Below, piece after piece: positions 18,640 to 29,867 of a stretch of 64,000 nt of DNA; positions within the stretch are counted from its first letter, which is position 1, and every line of letters starts with the position of its first letter. Under the pieces are notes generated by a model. It worked only from the letters and a program-made list of their open reading frames with translations, did not search any database and was not told where the DNA came from. The stretch comes from Apoda limacodes (Eukaryota > Arthropoda > Insecta > Lepidoptera > Limacodidae): positions 5,151,001 through 5,215,000 of the forward strand of contig OX291553.1 of the NCBI GenBank assembly GCA_946406115.1, read 5' to 3'. The translations under genes and the position numbers were made by a program.

Positions 18640-20729
18640 GAGTGTTCTCTTACAATCTTGGACCTTTGTAGGGAAGACAAAAAAAAAATCTAGAGTCAGA
18701 TCATTGTGGACAGTTAGTGGTTTTAGAAAGAAAGAATAGTATTACTGAAAAGGAAATTAAATTTTCTAAACGGGTTGAATCATTTAAATCTAACTTAATG
18801 CATAAACTTCTAGATTTGCTTTATAATGGTGACCCAAATTATATGTACAATATTGTTCTTGACACTATTTCTACAGAGTATAATAAAATATTTACTGCAA
18901 AAAAGAAACTTATTTCCAGTCGCTTTAGTTTTAGTGAATGGGCTACCCCAGGTATTCATAAAAGTAGGCGTAAACTGTATGAATTATATAAAGAAAAAAC
19001 ATATAATAATAGCCAAATATTTAGGGAATATTCAAAAAAAATACTCAAAAACCTTTAAAAAGTTCTGTCTTGTTGCAAAAGCAATTCACCTCAGACATAA
19101 AGTAAAAAATTCAACAAATAAAATAAAAACTCCATGGAACATAATGAATAATGAAACTGGTAAAGCTAGGAATTCCTGTCAGGACTTTTAGTTGATTGTA
19201 GATGATGCTAGTTTTAAAACAAATTCTGAGGTAGCAGTTGCCTTTGAACAGTTTTTTAGGAATATTCCATTCAAAACAACTGAACATCTAAACTTAAGTC
19301 CAATCTTAGCAGAAAAATTATTAAAAGCTAGTGTTCCTGAATGTAACGTTCCCTTTGTATTTAAAAACATTAGTCCTACGGATATCATTAATACATTTAA
19401 AACATTAGAAATTAAAAACACCACAGACCTTTGGGGACTTTCTGTAAAAACTATAAATTCAATTATTCATGTTATAGCACAACCCTTAGCCATTATTTTT
19501 AATAGTTGTGTTGATAGTGGAGTGTTTCCTGATGAGATGAAACTTAGCAAAGTTATACCTCTTTTTAAATCAGGTAATTCAACAGATCCTAATAATTTTC
19601 GGCCTATTTCAATACTACCTATACTCAGTAAAGTTTTTGAAAAAATCATACTTTGTCAAATGTTAAGCCGTTTCTGTATTAATGAGCTACTTAGTAGTAA
19701 ACAGTTTGGCTTTATGAAAGGCCGTTCCACAACCGATGCAGGAGTGGCACTATTAAAAAATATATATAATGCCTGGGAGGATGTACTAATATTAATGGCG
19801 AGCAATTAGAACTTGTTAATTCAATAGTCTTTCTTGGCATAACGCTGGACTCCAAACTTCAATGGGGTCCTCATATTCATAACCTAGCCAAAAAACTTAG
19901 CTCTGCTGTGTATGCGATCAAGAAAATAAGACAATTGACCGATGTCGACACTGCAAAAATAGTATATTTTAGCTATTTCCATAGTTTAATGACATATGGT
20001 ATCCTATTGTGGGGTAGCGCTGCTGATGTAAATACAATATTTTTGTTACAGAAAAGGGCAATTCGTGCTATTTATAAATTAGGATCTAGGATATCTCATA
20101 GGGACAGGTTTAGGGAAGTAAAAATTTTAAATTTAGTGTCGCAGTACATATATGAAAATCTTTTATATGTACATAAAAAATATCAATAGTTTCAGCAAGA
20201 AAAGTGATGTTCACAAAGTAAATACTAGAAGTAAAAATAAGCTGTTGGTGCATGATACACGTCTACACAAAATAAGTAACTCTTTTATGGGGCAATGTAT
20301 ACACTTTTACAACAAAGTTCCCAATAAAATTCAAAATCTATCAATAAGTAAATTTAAATCTTTTATCAAGCAGGTACTGTGTAAAAAGGCATACTACAAT
20401 ATTTCAGACTATGTAAATGATAAAAATCCTTGGGACTGATGATGCTCAATTACAGGATGCATAGGTAAAATAATTTAAAATGGAAATAACATAAAATTGT
20501 ACGGCTAAAAATTTTTTAATTAAAACATAAATTGTATTTTTAGTTTATTTGTATTATTGATAGTGTTTTTAAAAGAGTAACTATCGAGTTTCTTGCTGGA
20601 TTCTTCTCGATAGAAATCAACAACATTGTGAACCGGCGGGAAGGTGGGAGGGTTCAAAAAATAAATATTTTATAACTTTGACGATTCAAAAGTGATTATT
20701 TGAATAAACCATTTTGACTTTTGACTTTG
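18640..20729 (+). pseudogene. Decayed LINE copy with the RT core deleted
   Basis: Homologous to the ORF2 at 22375-25227. It starts in the linker after the endonuclease (SDHCGQLVV), continues with WATPGIHKSRRKLYELYKEK, the RT fingers (NNFRPISILPILSKVFEKII; QFGFMKGRSTTDAGVALLKN) and then jumps from NAWED directly to INGEQLELVNSIVFLGITLD. About 180 residues are lost here, including both catalytic Asp boxes. The rest reaches KNPWD and a stop, then a 3' UTR ending in TTTTGACTTTTGACTTTG, a simple-sequence LINE tail. Several frameshifts. It sits inside a mariner. Confidence 0.85.
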
Positions 20730-21294
20730 TGAGGTGGATTGTTGGCTCAAATCATTATGAACCTGAATGTAAACAGGACTCTATGCAGTGGCAAGTGCAA
20801 AAAGTTTAATGTGTCACAATCGGCTGGAAAAATCATGGCAACAGTCCATTAGGACTGAGAACGAATCCTGTTGATCGATTACAAAGATAAAGATGTCTCC
20901 ATAACTAAGGATTAATATGCTTCAATCCTAGAACTATTAAAGGTGATGGCTTCCTGGTGATAAAGGTGATGGAAGAAAAGAAGGAAAAAATTGACCAAAG
21001 GTGTCCTTCTTTTTTACGACAACGCGCCTATTCACAACACTAATAGGGTAACCGGAGAAGGCGAGCTTCAGAAATTATCGATACCCACCCTACAGTCCAG
21101 ACTTGACTCCCAGTGATTATTACGTATTTCCAAACTGGAAAAAAGATCTTTTTGGGAAAAAGTTATCAAGTGATAAAGAAGTAAAGGATGCAGTTTCGGT
21201 GTATTTTTCAAACAAAGACAAATTAATTTCTTTTGAGGGTAAACACGAGTTAATTGAAAAATCTGAAATGTTTTGGGGTAGCAGGTAAATATGT
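20730..21294 (+). pseudogene. Mariner transposase, C-terminal part
   Basis: NHYEPECKQDSMQWQVQK, SAGKIMATV, ILLIDYKDKDVSI, GVLLFYDNAPIH and then YSPDLTPSDYYVFPNWKKDL match the mariner catalytic domain, with the third catalytic Asp in PSD (DD34D type). Multiple frame breaks. Together with 18250-18634 this forms one element from which about 70 residues are missing at the LINE insertion. A J1 LINE tail follows at 21295-21342. Confidence 0.82.
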
Positions 21295-21342
21295 GTTGCA
21301 AACGTCTATAGGCTATGGAAACCACTTACCATCAGGCGGGCC
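21295..21342 (+). mobile_element. J1 LINE tail fragment
   Basis: GTTGCAAACGTCTATAGGCT ... CTTACCATCAGGCGGGCC is a short piece of the J1 3' end, cut off before the usual CCACCTTAGTGG. Confidence 0.65.
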
Positions 21343-22374
21343 ATACTTTCCTACTGCGCGCACAATAATTCCAAATAAAATTAACGAAATTATATTGATT
21401 ACTTCATTTACATAATGTCAAAAGGATTTATAACACACATATTTAATTACGGTGATATAGTTATAATTTATATGAACATATCTTTATAGATAACTGTCTT
21501 TATCCTAGTTTGAATTACTTTTTTTGGTGGCCAGTTAACTCGTTAACTTAATTTGATCACTCATGTTTTTATTCAATATTCAATATTCAATATTCAATAT
21601 AATTTTATTCAGATTAGGCTACAATAATTGAGCACTTATGAATGTCACTACGCCATCGGTTCGTAAGTCTACAGGGCGGGAGACCTTGTACTGAGAAGAA
21701 CCGGCAAGAAACTCAGCAAGGGCATTTCTTTTCTCCCTTTCTTTTACAGCGTCCAATTAAAATATTGGAAAATGCCCTCCCTATCATAAAAGGACACTTT
21801 CCATTACAAACATAAAAACACATGAAATATAAAGCACAAGCAAAACATAAAAAAGTATCTAATATAAACAAGACAGTTTATGTATTCATCACTAAGAAAT
21901 AATCAATGTCTTACAGTATTAATAAACAAAACAAAAAAGTAAGACTAAATACTAAGAATACAAAGAAGTTTGCAAGAGCAGACCAGCCTCCACAGGCGGC
22001 ACCCGTTCACGAGTATGACACATGAATCAGCCATCGCTTCGCTCAACCATGTTTTAGGGAACGTAACGACCCGACACACACGCCACCACCGCAGAGACAC
22101 TTTGAGAGAGCATGACACACTCAAGCAACTCCAATAAAACTTCGATTGTACTAGTTACAATGTGTGTAGTAAAGGAACAAAATATAAGAGGAGAAGATTG
22201 GAAGGTTCGCAATGCTTTACTACCGAGCAGCAACGGCAATAAACTCACTAGTTAATCTTTTATACATCATATAAAAATACAATATAGCCTTACACTAGGT
22301 AATAACATAATATACAATGTTTTAAATTTAAAAAAAATAATATTTCAAATGCCCCAATACAAATCAATTAAGTT

Positions 22375-25227
22375 CTATTTTTTCCAAGCATTTTTATCAT
22401 TTATGTATTCATCAACTTTGTAATAGCTTTTTTTCATTAAAATATCTTTGACATATATTTTAAATTTATTTGAGGGTAAATTAACCACATGTTCTGGAAT
22501 TTTATTGTAGAAAAATATACTTTGTATTGCGAATGAGCTATGTACCTTCTGAAGACGACATTTTGGAACTACCAATTTATCCTTATTCCTTGTATTAACA
22601 CTGTGGAGGTCACTATTTTTTGCAAATAAGTGACAATTTTGGCGTACATACATTATACAAGCAAAGATATATTGGCAAGGAACAGTTAAAATATCAATTT
22701 CCCTAAATAGTTCCCTAAGAGAAATTCGAGGTCCTAATTTATAAATTGACCGTACTGCTCTCTTTTGCAAAATAAAGACTGTATTAATATCAGCTGCCTT
22801 ACCCCAAAGCAAAATGCCATAAGACATGACGGAATGGAAATAGCTAAAGTAGACCAAGCGAGCAGTGTCAACATCTGTAAGCTGCCTAACTTTCCTAACT
22901 GCATAGGCAGCTGAACTGAGTTTTCCTGCAAGAACTGAAATATGAGGGTTCCACTGCAGCCTATTGTCTAATGTAATACCTAGAAACACTGTTGAGTCTA
23001 ATAGTTCTATTTCTTCTCCGTTTAGGGATAATTTTGTACTTATGTTTCTGACATTTGGCATCATAAATTTTAAACACTTAGTCTTTTTCGCATTAAGAAG
23101 TAAATTATTTGCCGTAAACCACTGAAGAACCTGAGAAAGCGCACTACTTACGTCGTCAAAGTTAGTTTTATTTCTGTCAACTTTAAATAAAAGAGATGTG
23201 TCATCAGCAAATAGTACAATCTTGCACAGCTTCTCCACAAAGAAAGGCAAGTCATTTATGTAAATTAAAAATAGAAAAGGACCTAAAATAGAACCTTGAG
23301 GAACTCCTAATTTTACTTCAGAGCCATTGGATTTTACTTCATTGATTTGAACCTTCTGCATTCTACTACTCAAATATGAGCGGATAAGCTCAAGAGCCAA
23401 ATCTGCAATACCATAATGACTCAGTTTCCTTATAAGAGTTTCATGTTGCACGCAGTCGAATGCCTTTGATAGATCACAGAAGATACCAATAGCATTTTGT
23501 GACTGTTCCCAAGCAGCAAATATATGCTGTATAAGGGCAACACCTGCGTCAGTTGTGGAACGCCCTTTTGTAAAACCAAACTGTTGAGGATGAAGTAATC
23601 CATTTAAGTTAAAATGTTTAAGCATCTGATTGAACATAATTTTTTCAAAAATTTTGCTTAAGGCAGGCAGTATAGAGATAGGTCTAAAATTATTAGGATC
23701 ATCTTTATTTCCACTTTTAAAAAGTGGTATTATTTTACTATATTTCATTAAGTCTGGGAATATCCCTTCGTCAACACACTTATTAAATATTATGGCTAAG
23801 ATTGGTGCTATAATATCAATAATTCCGCTAAGGACTTTGACTGATATACCCCATAGGTCACAAGTTTTTTTCTGAGTTAGTAATTTAAATGTCTTTATGA
23901 TGTCTTCAGAGGTAACATGCTCAAATTTAAATAAAGCCTTGCATTTATTTACATTACATTTTAAAAGTAACTCTGATTCTAATGGAGAGGAATTTAATGC
24001 ATTACTTGTAATTGTAGGCATTTCAGTAAAATATTTCTCAAAAGAGTTAGCGACATCAAGATCTGAATCAATTATTTTTGAATTTACAGTAAGTGAATAA
24101 TGATTGTCACGCGGTTTTATTTTTCCTGTTTCACTATTTATTACATTCCATGTGGCCTTTATTTTATTTTCAGAATTTTTAATTTTATTACTTAAATGTA
24201 TTGATTTTGCAACCCTGCATACTTTTTTAAATATTTTTGAATACATTTTGACATAGTTGGTGAATGTGGGACTGTGGTTATATTGTTTCATTTCATACAA
24301 CTCATACAACCTAGTACGACTTCGGTGTATTCCGACAGTAGCCCAGTCCTTGAATTTCATTTTATTATTTGGCCTAAAAGTTTTTACTTTAAACACTTGC
24401 TCGAACTCATTACTTAAGAAATCAAAAAAAATATTATAAAGATTATTAGCATTATCATTCATGAAATGTAAATATGGAATTTTCTTTTCAATATTAACTT
24501 TAAAATTGTTTAATCGAGCAGTGGTCACAGGTCTACAAGTTACTAGTTGAGATTTCTTTTTATAGTTGTGTAGAATTTTTATTATTTGACCACAGTGATC
24601 GGACGGCAAATTGTTAATAATAGATTTATCTTTTACTTCAACGTTACAGAAAATATTATCTAAACATGTAGCTGAAGTCGATGTAATTCTAGTTGGTTCC
24701 AGAAACAAGTAATTTAAGTCAAAACTTGTAAATAAGTTAATAAATCTATCTCTTGTTTGGGAACTCTCTAAAAGATCAATATTAAAATCACCACAAACAA
24801 TAACTGACTTTTTAGAATGACAAATTTTTTTCAGAACTTGTTCCATTACAGGCTCAAAAGAATTATAATTTGCAGAAGGGGGGCGATACACACAAAGTAT
24901 AATATAATTCTTAAGTTCTATACAAGACAATTCTATTATGCGTTCAAGTGAGAGGCTAACTATATCCTTTCGGTCTTTACACTGTATATTATTATTAACA
25001 ATTATTAATGAACCCCCTCGAATAGCATTTTTTCGTATAAAGGCACTGGACAAATAATGATTGGGGAAACTAAACATTAATTCATGTTTACTTAGCCAAT
25101 GCTCAGTTACACACAACATATGTATATTATGACTTTTTAAAAATAATTCTATTTCCAATTCCTTGCCAGAAATGCCTTGTATATTTTGATGAACAATGTT
25201 AAAAAAATAGGCATTGTCTGTTGTCAA
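22375..25227 (-). CDS. LINE ORF2: endonuclease-reverse transcriptase, 950 residues
   Basis: A single open frame. Residues about 10-210 form an APE-type endonuclease (NIVHQNIQGIS, TEHWLSKHE, LCVYRPPSANYNSFE, VCGDFNIDLL, LPSDHCGQ). Residues about 440-760 are the reverse transcriptase: NNFRPISILPALSKIFEKIM, QFGFTKGRSTTDAGVALIQH, FCDLSKAFDCVQHETLI, GVPQGSILGPFLFLIYINDL and FADDTSLLF with both catalytic Asp residues present. The C-terminal region (LGITLDNRLQWNPHI to NDKNAWKK) is typical of jockey/CR1-group elements. Start chosen at the first Met after the upstream ORF, six bases from its stop. It copies its own RNA into nicked DNA and has no host role. It may be potentially active but lacks a full ORF1 and promoter here. 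Confidence 0.9.
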   Translation of the reverse strand: MTTDNAYFFNIVHQNIQGISGKELEIELFLKSHNIHMLCVTEHWLSKHELMFSFPNHYLSSAFIRKNAIRGGSLIIVNNNIQCKDRKDIVSLSLERIIELSCIELKNYIILCVYRPPSANYNSFEPVMEQVLKKICHSKKSVIVCGDFNIDLLESSQTRDRFINLFTSFDLNYLFLEPTRITSTSATCLDNIFCNVEVKDKSIINNLPSDHCGQIIKILHNYKKKSQLVTCRPVTTARLNNFKVNIEKKIPYLHFMNDNANNLYNIFFDFLSNEFEQVFKVKTFRPNNKMKFKDWATVGIHRSRTRLYELYEMKQYNHSPTFTNYVKMYSKIFKKVCRVAKSIHLSNKIKNSENKIKATWNVINSETGKIKPRDNHYSLTVNSKIIDSDLDVANSFEKYFTEMPTITSNALNSSPLESELLLKCNVNKCKALFKFEHVTSEDIIKTFKLLTQKKTCDLWGISVKVLSGIIDIIAPILAIIFNKCVDEGIFPDLMKYSKIIPLFKSGNKDDPNNFRPISILPALSKIFEKIMFNQMLKHFNLNGLLHPQQFGFTKGRSTTDAGVALIQHIFAAWEQSQNAIGIFCDLSKAFDCVQHETLIRKLSHYGIADLALELIRSYLSSRMQKVQINEVKSNGSEVKLGVPQGSILGPFLFLIYINDLPFFVEKLCKIVLFADDTSLLFKVDRNKTNFDDVSSALSQVLQWFTANNLLLNAKKTKCLKFMMPNVRNISTKLSLNGEEIELLDSTVFLGITLDNRLQWNPHISVLAGKLSSAAYAVRKVRQLTDVDTARLVYFSYFHSVMSYGILLWGKAADINTVFILQKRAVRSIYKLGPRISLRELFREIDILTVPCQYIFACIMYVRQNCHLFAKNSDLHSVNTRNKDKLVVPKCRLQKVHSSFAIQSIFFYNKIPEHVVNLPSNKFKIYVKDILMKKSYYKVDEYINDKNAWKK

Positions 25228-25232
25228 AGAAC

Positions 25233-25592
25233 TCAGTTTAAAGTATGATCTAAAATAGGAACTGACTGGGTGCAGCTAATAACATCAGCACTATAAGACA
25301 TAGCACTAACGCTAGAGAGGTCAATAGACTCCTTAATACTACTTAAATCTAAATCATGTATATTAGAAGCTAACAACGTAGCCATTTCTCGTCTACATTT
25401 CATAGGCATGGACATACCAGCCAGTGTCAGTCTAAAATTATAAATAAATTTATTTATGTCAAAATATAAAATTGCATCGCTATGACGATGAGTCAAATTG
25501 TACAGATGTACATTCATGTCAAATATATGCCTATTTAGTTTAGCAGTGGAGCTTGAAGAATATGGAAAACCGCTTATTATAAATATTTATAT
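25233..25592 (-). CDS. LINE ORF1 C-terminal remnant
   Basis: About 120 codons open to 25233 on the minus strand, starting ISGFPYSSSSTAKLNRH and ending CTQSVPILDHTLN. ORF1 proteins of jockey/CR1 LINEs bind the RNA; the ISG(L/F)P start is common near their C-terminal domain. Its stop lies five bases before the ORF2 ATG. The upstream part is lost by 5' truncation. Confidence 0.55.
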
Positions 25593-25595
25593 GGA

Positions 25596-26286
25596 GGATT
25601 CTAAATTGATATCTATACATACCATGTTTAAAGTTGCCCATACTAGTTGTTCATAATTTGATGATTGGAAATGTTCAGTTATGTTAATTTTTTATGGTTG
25701 TATCTAAATGGACATCTATAGATACCATGTTTAAAATTGCCACCTCAAGTTATAAATAAATTGATAACTTAACAAATCAAGTTACGTACGTTATTTCGGT
25801 TTTTAAATATAAGTTGATAATAGCTTGTGAATCGATGGTTTGATATCTCGTTTTGTCAAATAATAAACGTTCAAATTCGAGATATCCATTTAAGACCAAA
25901 GGGAATATATCTAAAATGTATGTAGATATCTAGTTGTCAATTTTTTTCCTATCAAACCGATGTCGTAGGAAGCTAATGCAACGATAAAAAAACATACATG
26001 TCGAAACTTGTTCCCACCATGCACAGAAAATATCTAGGATTCTTGTCTTCTTTAATACTGTTTGCAAAATTCATATAGTATTCGTTTGTTACCGAGATTA
26101 TAACGAGTTACATATTTACATACTGGTTGTTATGACCTGTGTTCAGGATAGTACTGCACGATCACTAGCAGATCTGTTCATAGGTTTCCCCTGTCCAATC
26201 TTGACTTACTACTTAATAGTTTGTTAAGAACTGGCATGTACCTAACATTATTTTGTCCCTGGTCTTTTATTTTATCACTTACTAGC
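25596..26286. other. Intergenic stretch with a short duplicated block
   Basis: 25607-25637 (ATATCTATACATACCATGTTTAAAGTTGCC) and 25708-25740 are diverged copies of one block, so a small repeat is present. Nothing else recognised. Confidence 0.4.
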
Positions 26287-26985
26287 TTTTGCCAGCGGCT
26301 CTGCCTACCCTAAATTTATTTATCGGCGTAAGATTCCTACGGCAAATACAAAGGCACCGAAGGTTTCACAAACTTATTATATGTAAATAGCTTCCACCAT
26401 GAGATCAAGTCTCACAGGCTTTAATTATCAGCTTTTTGGATTTTTTTCTATATTCGTGATGTAACATTTTGCTTCTTGCCAAATTTTATGATTCTAGGTT
26501 AACGGTAAGTACCCTAAATTTTTTTTTGGTTTTCATTTATTTATGTCACAGTATGTGTCAAAAATGAAAGTATTTTGGGCATATTTTTTTATTTTATTGA
26601 TTTAAAAGCTTGATTTTTTTCCAGCTTAAGGGACTGTGGACAATAGTATTCGACATTAATTTCAACTAGATACCTTATATGCGTTACTGAGTAAAAGGGT
26701 CTTGACAGACAGACACACGGAACATGAAGTGATTTTATAAGGTTTCCTGTTTTTTCTATTGCGGTACTTAACCCTATAAAGGTTGCTATTGCAAGCTTGA
26801 GCTGTAGCTATACTTTGTTCAAGAAGAATTTAGTCAAAGTTATTCCGGGATAAGAAGTACTTCATGTATTTCTCCGTATCTTTAAATATCTTTGTGCCAA
26901 ATTTCAGCATAATTTTCTGCTCTTTTGTGGCATGATTGAATAACAAACAAACAAAAAGACTTTCGCATTTATAATAGTATGGAAG
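26287..26985 (+). repeat. Dispersed repeat with a TAGCTTTTGCC(A/C)GCGGCT head, containing an inverted R2 piece
   Basis: The head TAGCTTTTGCCAGCGGCTCTGCC is a decayed form of the repeat at 42500 (GCCCGCGGCTTCGCCCGCG). 26440-26770 carries the R2 blocks inverted (CTTGCCAAATTTTATGATTC). The tail with GACTTTCGCATTTATAATAGTATGG is the common end of this family. Confidence 0.6.
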
Positions 26986-27169
26986 TATGGGTTACCACAG
27001 AGCCCGTATTTTGACATGTGGAACATATAAAGTTACCTTAGTCCTGGGTCCTGATTCTCGTGCTGATGGAGATAATATCGAACGAGAGATATGTCATATT
27101 GATATACTTACGGCTTGTAAATCGGGCGCAGTGTCAGTCGCTAACTCTACTAGTTTCAACTAGACATAT

Positions 27170-29160
27170 CTAGAAAAACATGGCGGATGTCGTTTGTAAA
27201 TAGTTTTTCGTATTCTTAAAATCTTAATGTAGACATTTTATTTCCTTCCTCAGTGATCGAAATGCAAGCGCAACGATTGGTCGGCAGCGATAGAGACGGA
27301 GGGTGTCGAACGGTAATTCGTACGAAAGAGTCAGAATCAGTGATATTATTTGACAACTACAGTCATCGAAGTATAAGCAATACCAACTATTGTTTTGACT
27401 TGACACTGTTTTTTCAGTTAAATATTTGTAATGACTTATTTAGGAAATCAAAATTTTAAAGATTTTGATAGTCATTTAATAAAATTATATTAAAATTATG
27501 GTGTTATTGTTTCTCTTGTTCTCTTCAAAATAAATATTTAAATATTTTTAGTATAGTATAGTAATTAAATATTTATAGGTCCTTTGGTTACTCTTTTTGT
27601 TTACTACTGTCCGTGAAGTGACACAGTAAGGGCTCCCACTGAAAATCAGTATTGGACCTTCATGGATACATATCATGCTGAGGGGGAGGACCTTTTAGCT
27701 CACGCACTTTTATTTTTGTATATTTTCTTTTTTTTTCTAAAATATTTTGTATACTGTGTGTTGGCTAAATAAAAATTTTTGTTGTGTTTGTTTGTTTTGT
27801 ATTATGGATAGAACAAGAAACGAGGTGTAGTCTTGAACCCAAAAAAATCAAAAACAAAAAATTGAGAATGGAATATAATTTTTACTAGCTGACCCCGCGA
27901 ACGTTCTTTTCTCTTTTAAAACAATTGGCGCGCCATCTATTGTATTACTTTGGTTATGTATACTATGGTTGAACTAATTAAGACACCTTGCCTAGCGTTG
28001 GCGCAACAATTTACCAAAATTTAATGACAACCGGTTTACCGTTAGTGCGCGAGTTAATACCTTGACATAATAATAACGAACACAACGAAAACAGTGTTCG
28101 CAGTTTTTGTAATAATTGTTTATCGAAAAATTAATAAAAATCAGTAAACACGAATAGACAAAGAAAATACTTAACTCAGCTTTCGATAATGTATCACGAT
28201 GACGAAAGGTGTAAAGGACTCTTGCTACCTACTACTAGCTACCAGACTTACCAAAGAAACCTTCGAATGCAATTACCACCTTGTTGTTCGTAAATTTGAT
28301 GTGCTTGTCGATTGCTTACGCTGCAAACTTGTGCACTTTCAAAAACGAAATCAAATTCATCTTTTATCCGAAACGATAAACGAAAATATTTTAACGATAC
28401 GAAAAAGGCTAAGACAACTTACCAACATTATATTGTCAATGTTGTTATAGCCTAACAGATTCAAACGATAAAAGTGAACAAATAGAATTTTTCAATTTGG
28501 TGCAGTCGTTCGGAAATTGTTAAAATTTTGCGTAGCGTACAGTGCAACAGACTTACTTTCTGACCTTTGGTGTTTAGTCACCTGGTGTCGTTGTAAGTTC
28601 ACATCATTTGAAAGTTTAGTTTTGATTTTCGGTCAGAAAAGTTTGTTGCACTATATACTGTGGATGAGATTACCAAAACAATATATACTTATATGACGCG
28701 CTTCTAGTTGGCAACTCCACATTCATTTTCATATAAAATTAAAACAGCAAACTCTCCAGTTTCTTTCTTCTCTCTAATTTTCTCTTTGATTGTAGTAGTA
28801 TTTTTATATCCTTATTTTTACACTATCTGCAGACTTATATTAATCTTCTTTTAACCCTAAAATACCTAACTACCTACTTTTTAATATAAACCTAAAATCT
28901 AATCACGTATCACGAGCAAACGGCTCCACTGATTCAAATGAAGATATATATTTATCAGTTTATTCTTAATTTTCAGCTTTTTTGCGCCTGCTGGTATGGC
29001 TAGTACAACCCATCCCCCCGGAAACTTGCAATCCATTTCACTTACAAATTTCTCAGGGATTTTAGCATGGATCTCTGTGGACCAGACCAATTAGGTCAAT
29101 AAAAAATGTGATTAAAATTGTGTTTAGCATGGATATATCACGAAAAGATATACCATTAAA
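27170..29160 (+). repeat. Long repeat unit D, copy 1
   Basis: Collinear with 60440-62590 over most of its length: AATAGTTTTTCGTATT, GACGGAGGGTGTCG, GAATCAGTGATATTATTTGACAACTA, TAGCTGACCCCGC, CTACTACTAGCTACCAGACT, TTGGCAACTCCACATTC and AATCACGTATCACGAGCAAACGGCT all recur in order. A short open frame (28199-28450) matches one at 61246-61518 (CKLVHFQK..QIHLL), so a decayed coding piece may be inside, but I do not recognise the protein. It lies 3' of OR gene B. Confidence 0.85.
27500..27800 (+). mobile_element. LINE 3'-end insertion inside repeat unit D copy 1
   Basis: Copy 2 reads straight from TATAGT to ATTATGGATAG, whereas copy 1 has about 300 extra bases here, flanked by GTGTTAT and GTATTAT. 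The insert holds the CTCCCACTGAAAATCAGT hairpin (27632-27689) and AATAAA, as expected for a truncated LINE 3' UTR. Confidence 0.7.
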
Positions 29161-29813
29161 ATTGTGCCTATTGCGTGTATGAAGTCGCAGACATAGCAAT
29201 TGGTCAGTTAACAGTTAAATAACGTTCAGTTAATTATCACTGGTCAACAAAAAAACAAATTTTGTAAACCCATGAAAGGAATTCAACTGATTTTAAGAGA
29301 ATATTAAATAAAGTTCACAGTGGTAATAATTTTATGTCCTACTTAGCTCGGGTTAATCGTTATTTAGTATTTCTACACATCTGTTTTAACCTTTCAGCCC
29401 TTATATACTTATATTGCAAAGTAACATGATGGAATCGGGAAAACAAAAACACTGCATACAATTTAAGATACTTATAATTTTCGTTTAATTTATTATGCAG
29501 ATTACAATGTTATTACATAATAATAATTAATATTGTAACGAATTCAAATAACTGGTATATATATAATAACATATTTTATGGAATCTAACAGTGTTGATAT
29601 GTTTTTAACAAACATGTCAGATTTATTTTCCAAAAACAAGAACTCAATTTATAGGCTCTAGTAAAATTATAAAAAAAAAAACAGTAAAACTAAAGGCACT
29701 TGTGAGGTAATTGTCATTAAGTGCGTAATTAACGCTATAAAAATGCTGAAAACGGTGCAGTAAAGGCAAGTTATGAGCAAGTGTGTTAAAAAATTACTTA
29801 TAACATGTAGTGT
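29161..29813. other. 3' flank of OR gene B
   Basis: AT-rich sequence with no gene. It should hold the 3' UTR of OR gene B (right part) and possibly the poly(A) signal listed separately. Confidence 0.4.
29622..29627 (-). terminator. Candidate poly(A) signal of OR gene B
   Basis: AATAAA on the minus strand, about 190 bases past the stop codon of gene B. The region is very AT-rich, so a chance match is quite possible. Confidence 0.25.
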
Positions 29814-29867
29814 TTAGTCTTGTAAAGATTGAATGATGGTAAAATAAGAGAATGTGGTTTTCAATAT
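29814..29867 (-). CDS. OR gene B, exon 7 (C-terminus and stop)
   Basis: Starts after GTTTGTTACAG and codes ILKTTFSYFTIIQSLQD then TAA. This short final exon with (I/V)L(K/R)TSFSYF is the standard end of lepidopteran ORs and extends helix 7. It fits exon 6 in phase 0 (TMAS|ILKT). An AATAAA on the minus strand lies about 190 bases downstream. Confidence 0.88.
   Translation of the reverse strand: MLKTTFSYFTIIQSLQD

Larger units (their letters stand above)
21575..25595 (-). mobile_element. Nearly intact LINE (non-LTR retrotransposon), 5' truncated
   Basis: Order on the minus strand: the end of an ORF1 (ISGFPYSSSSTAKLNRHIFD to 25233), ORF2 (25227-22375), a roughly 800-base 3' UTR and a tail of TTGAATA units at 21575-21605. 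The 5' end is cut at about 25595, where the ORF1 frame meets a stop. The open ORF2 and the clean tail point to a young insertion. A solo 3' end of the same family lies at 9551-9821, and diverged relatives lie at 18640-20729 and 41700-44480. Confidence 0.88.
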
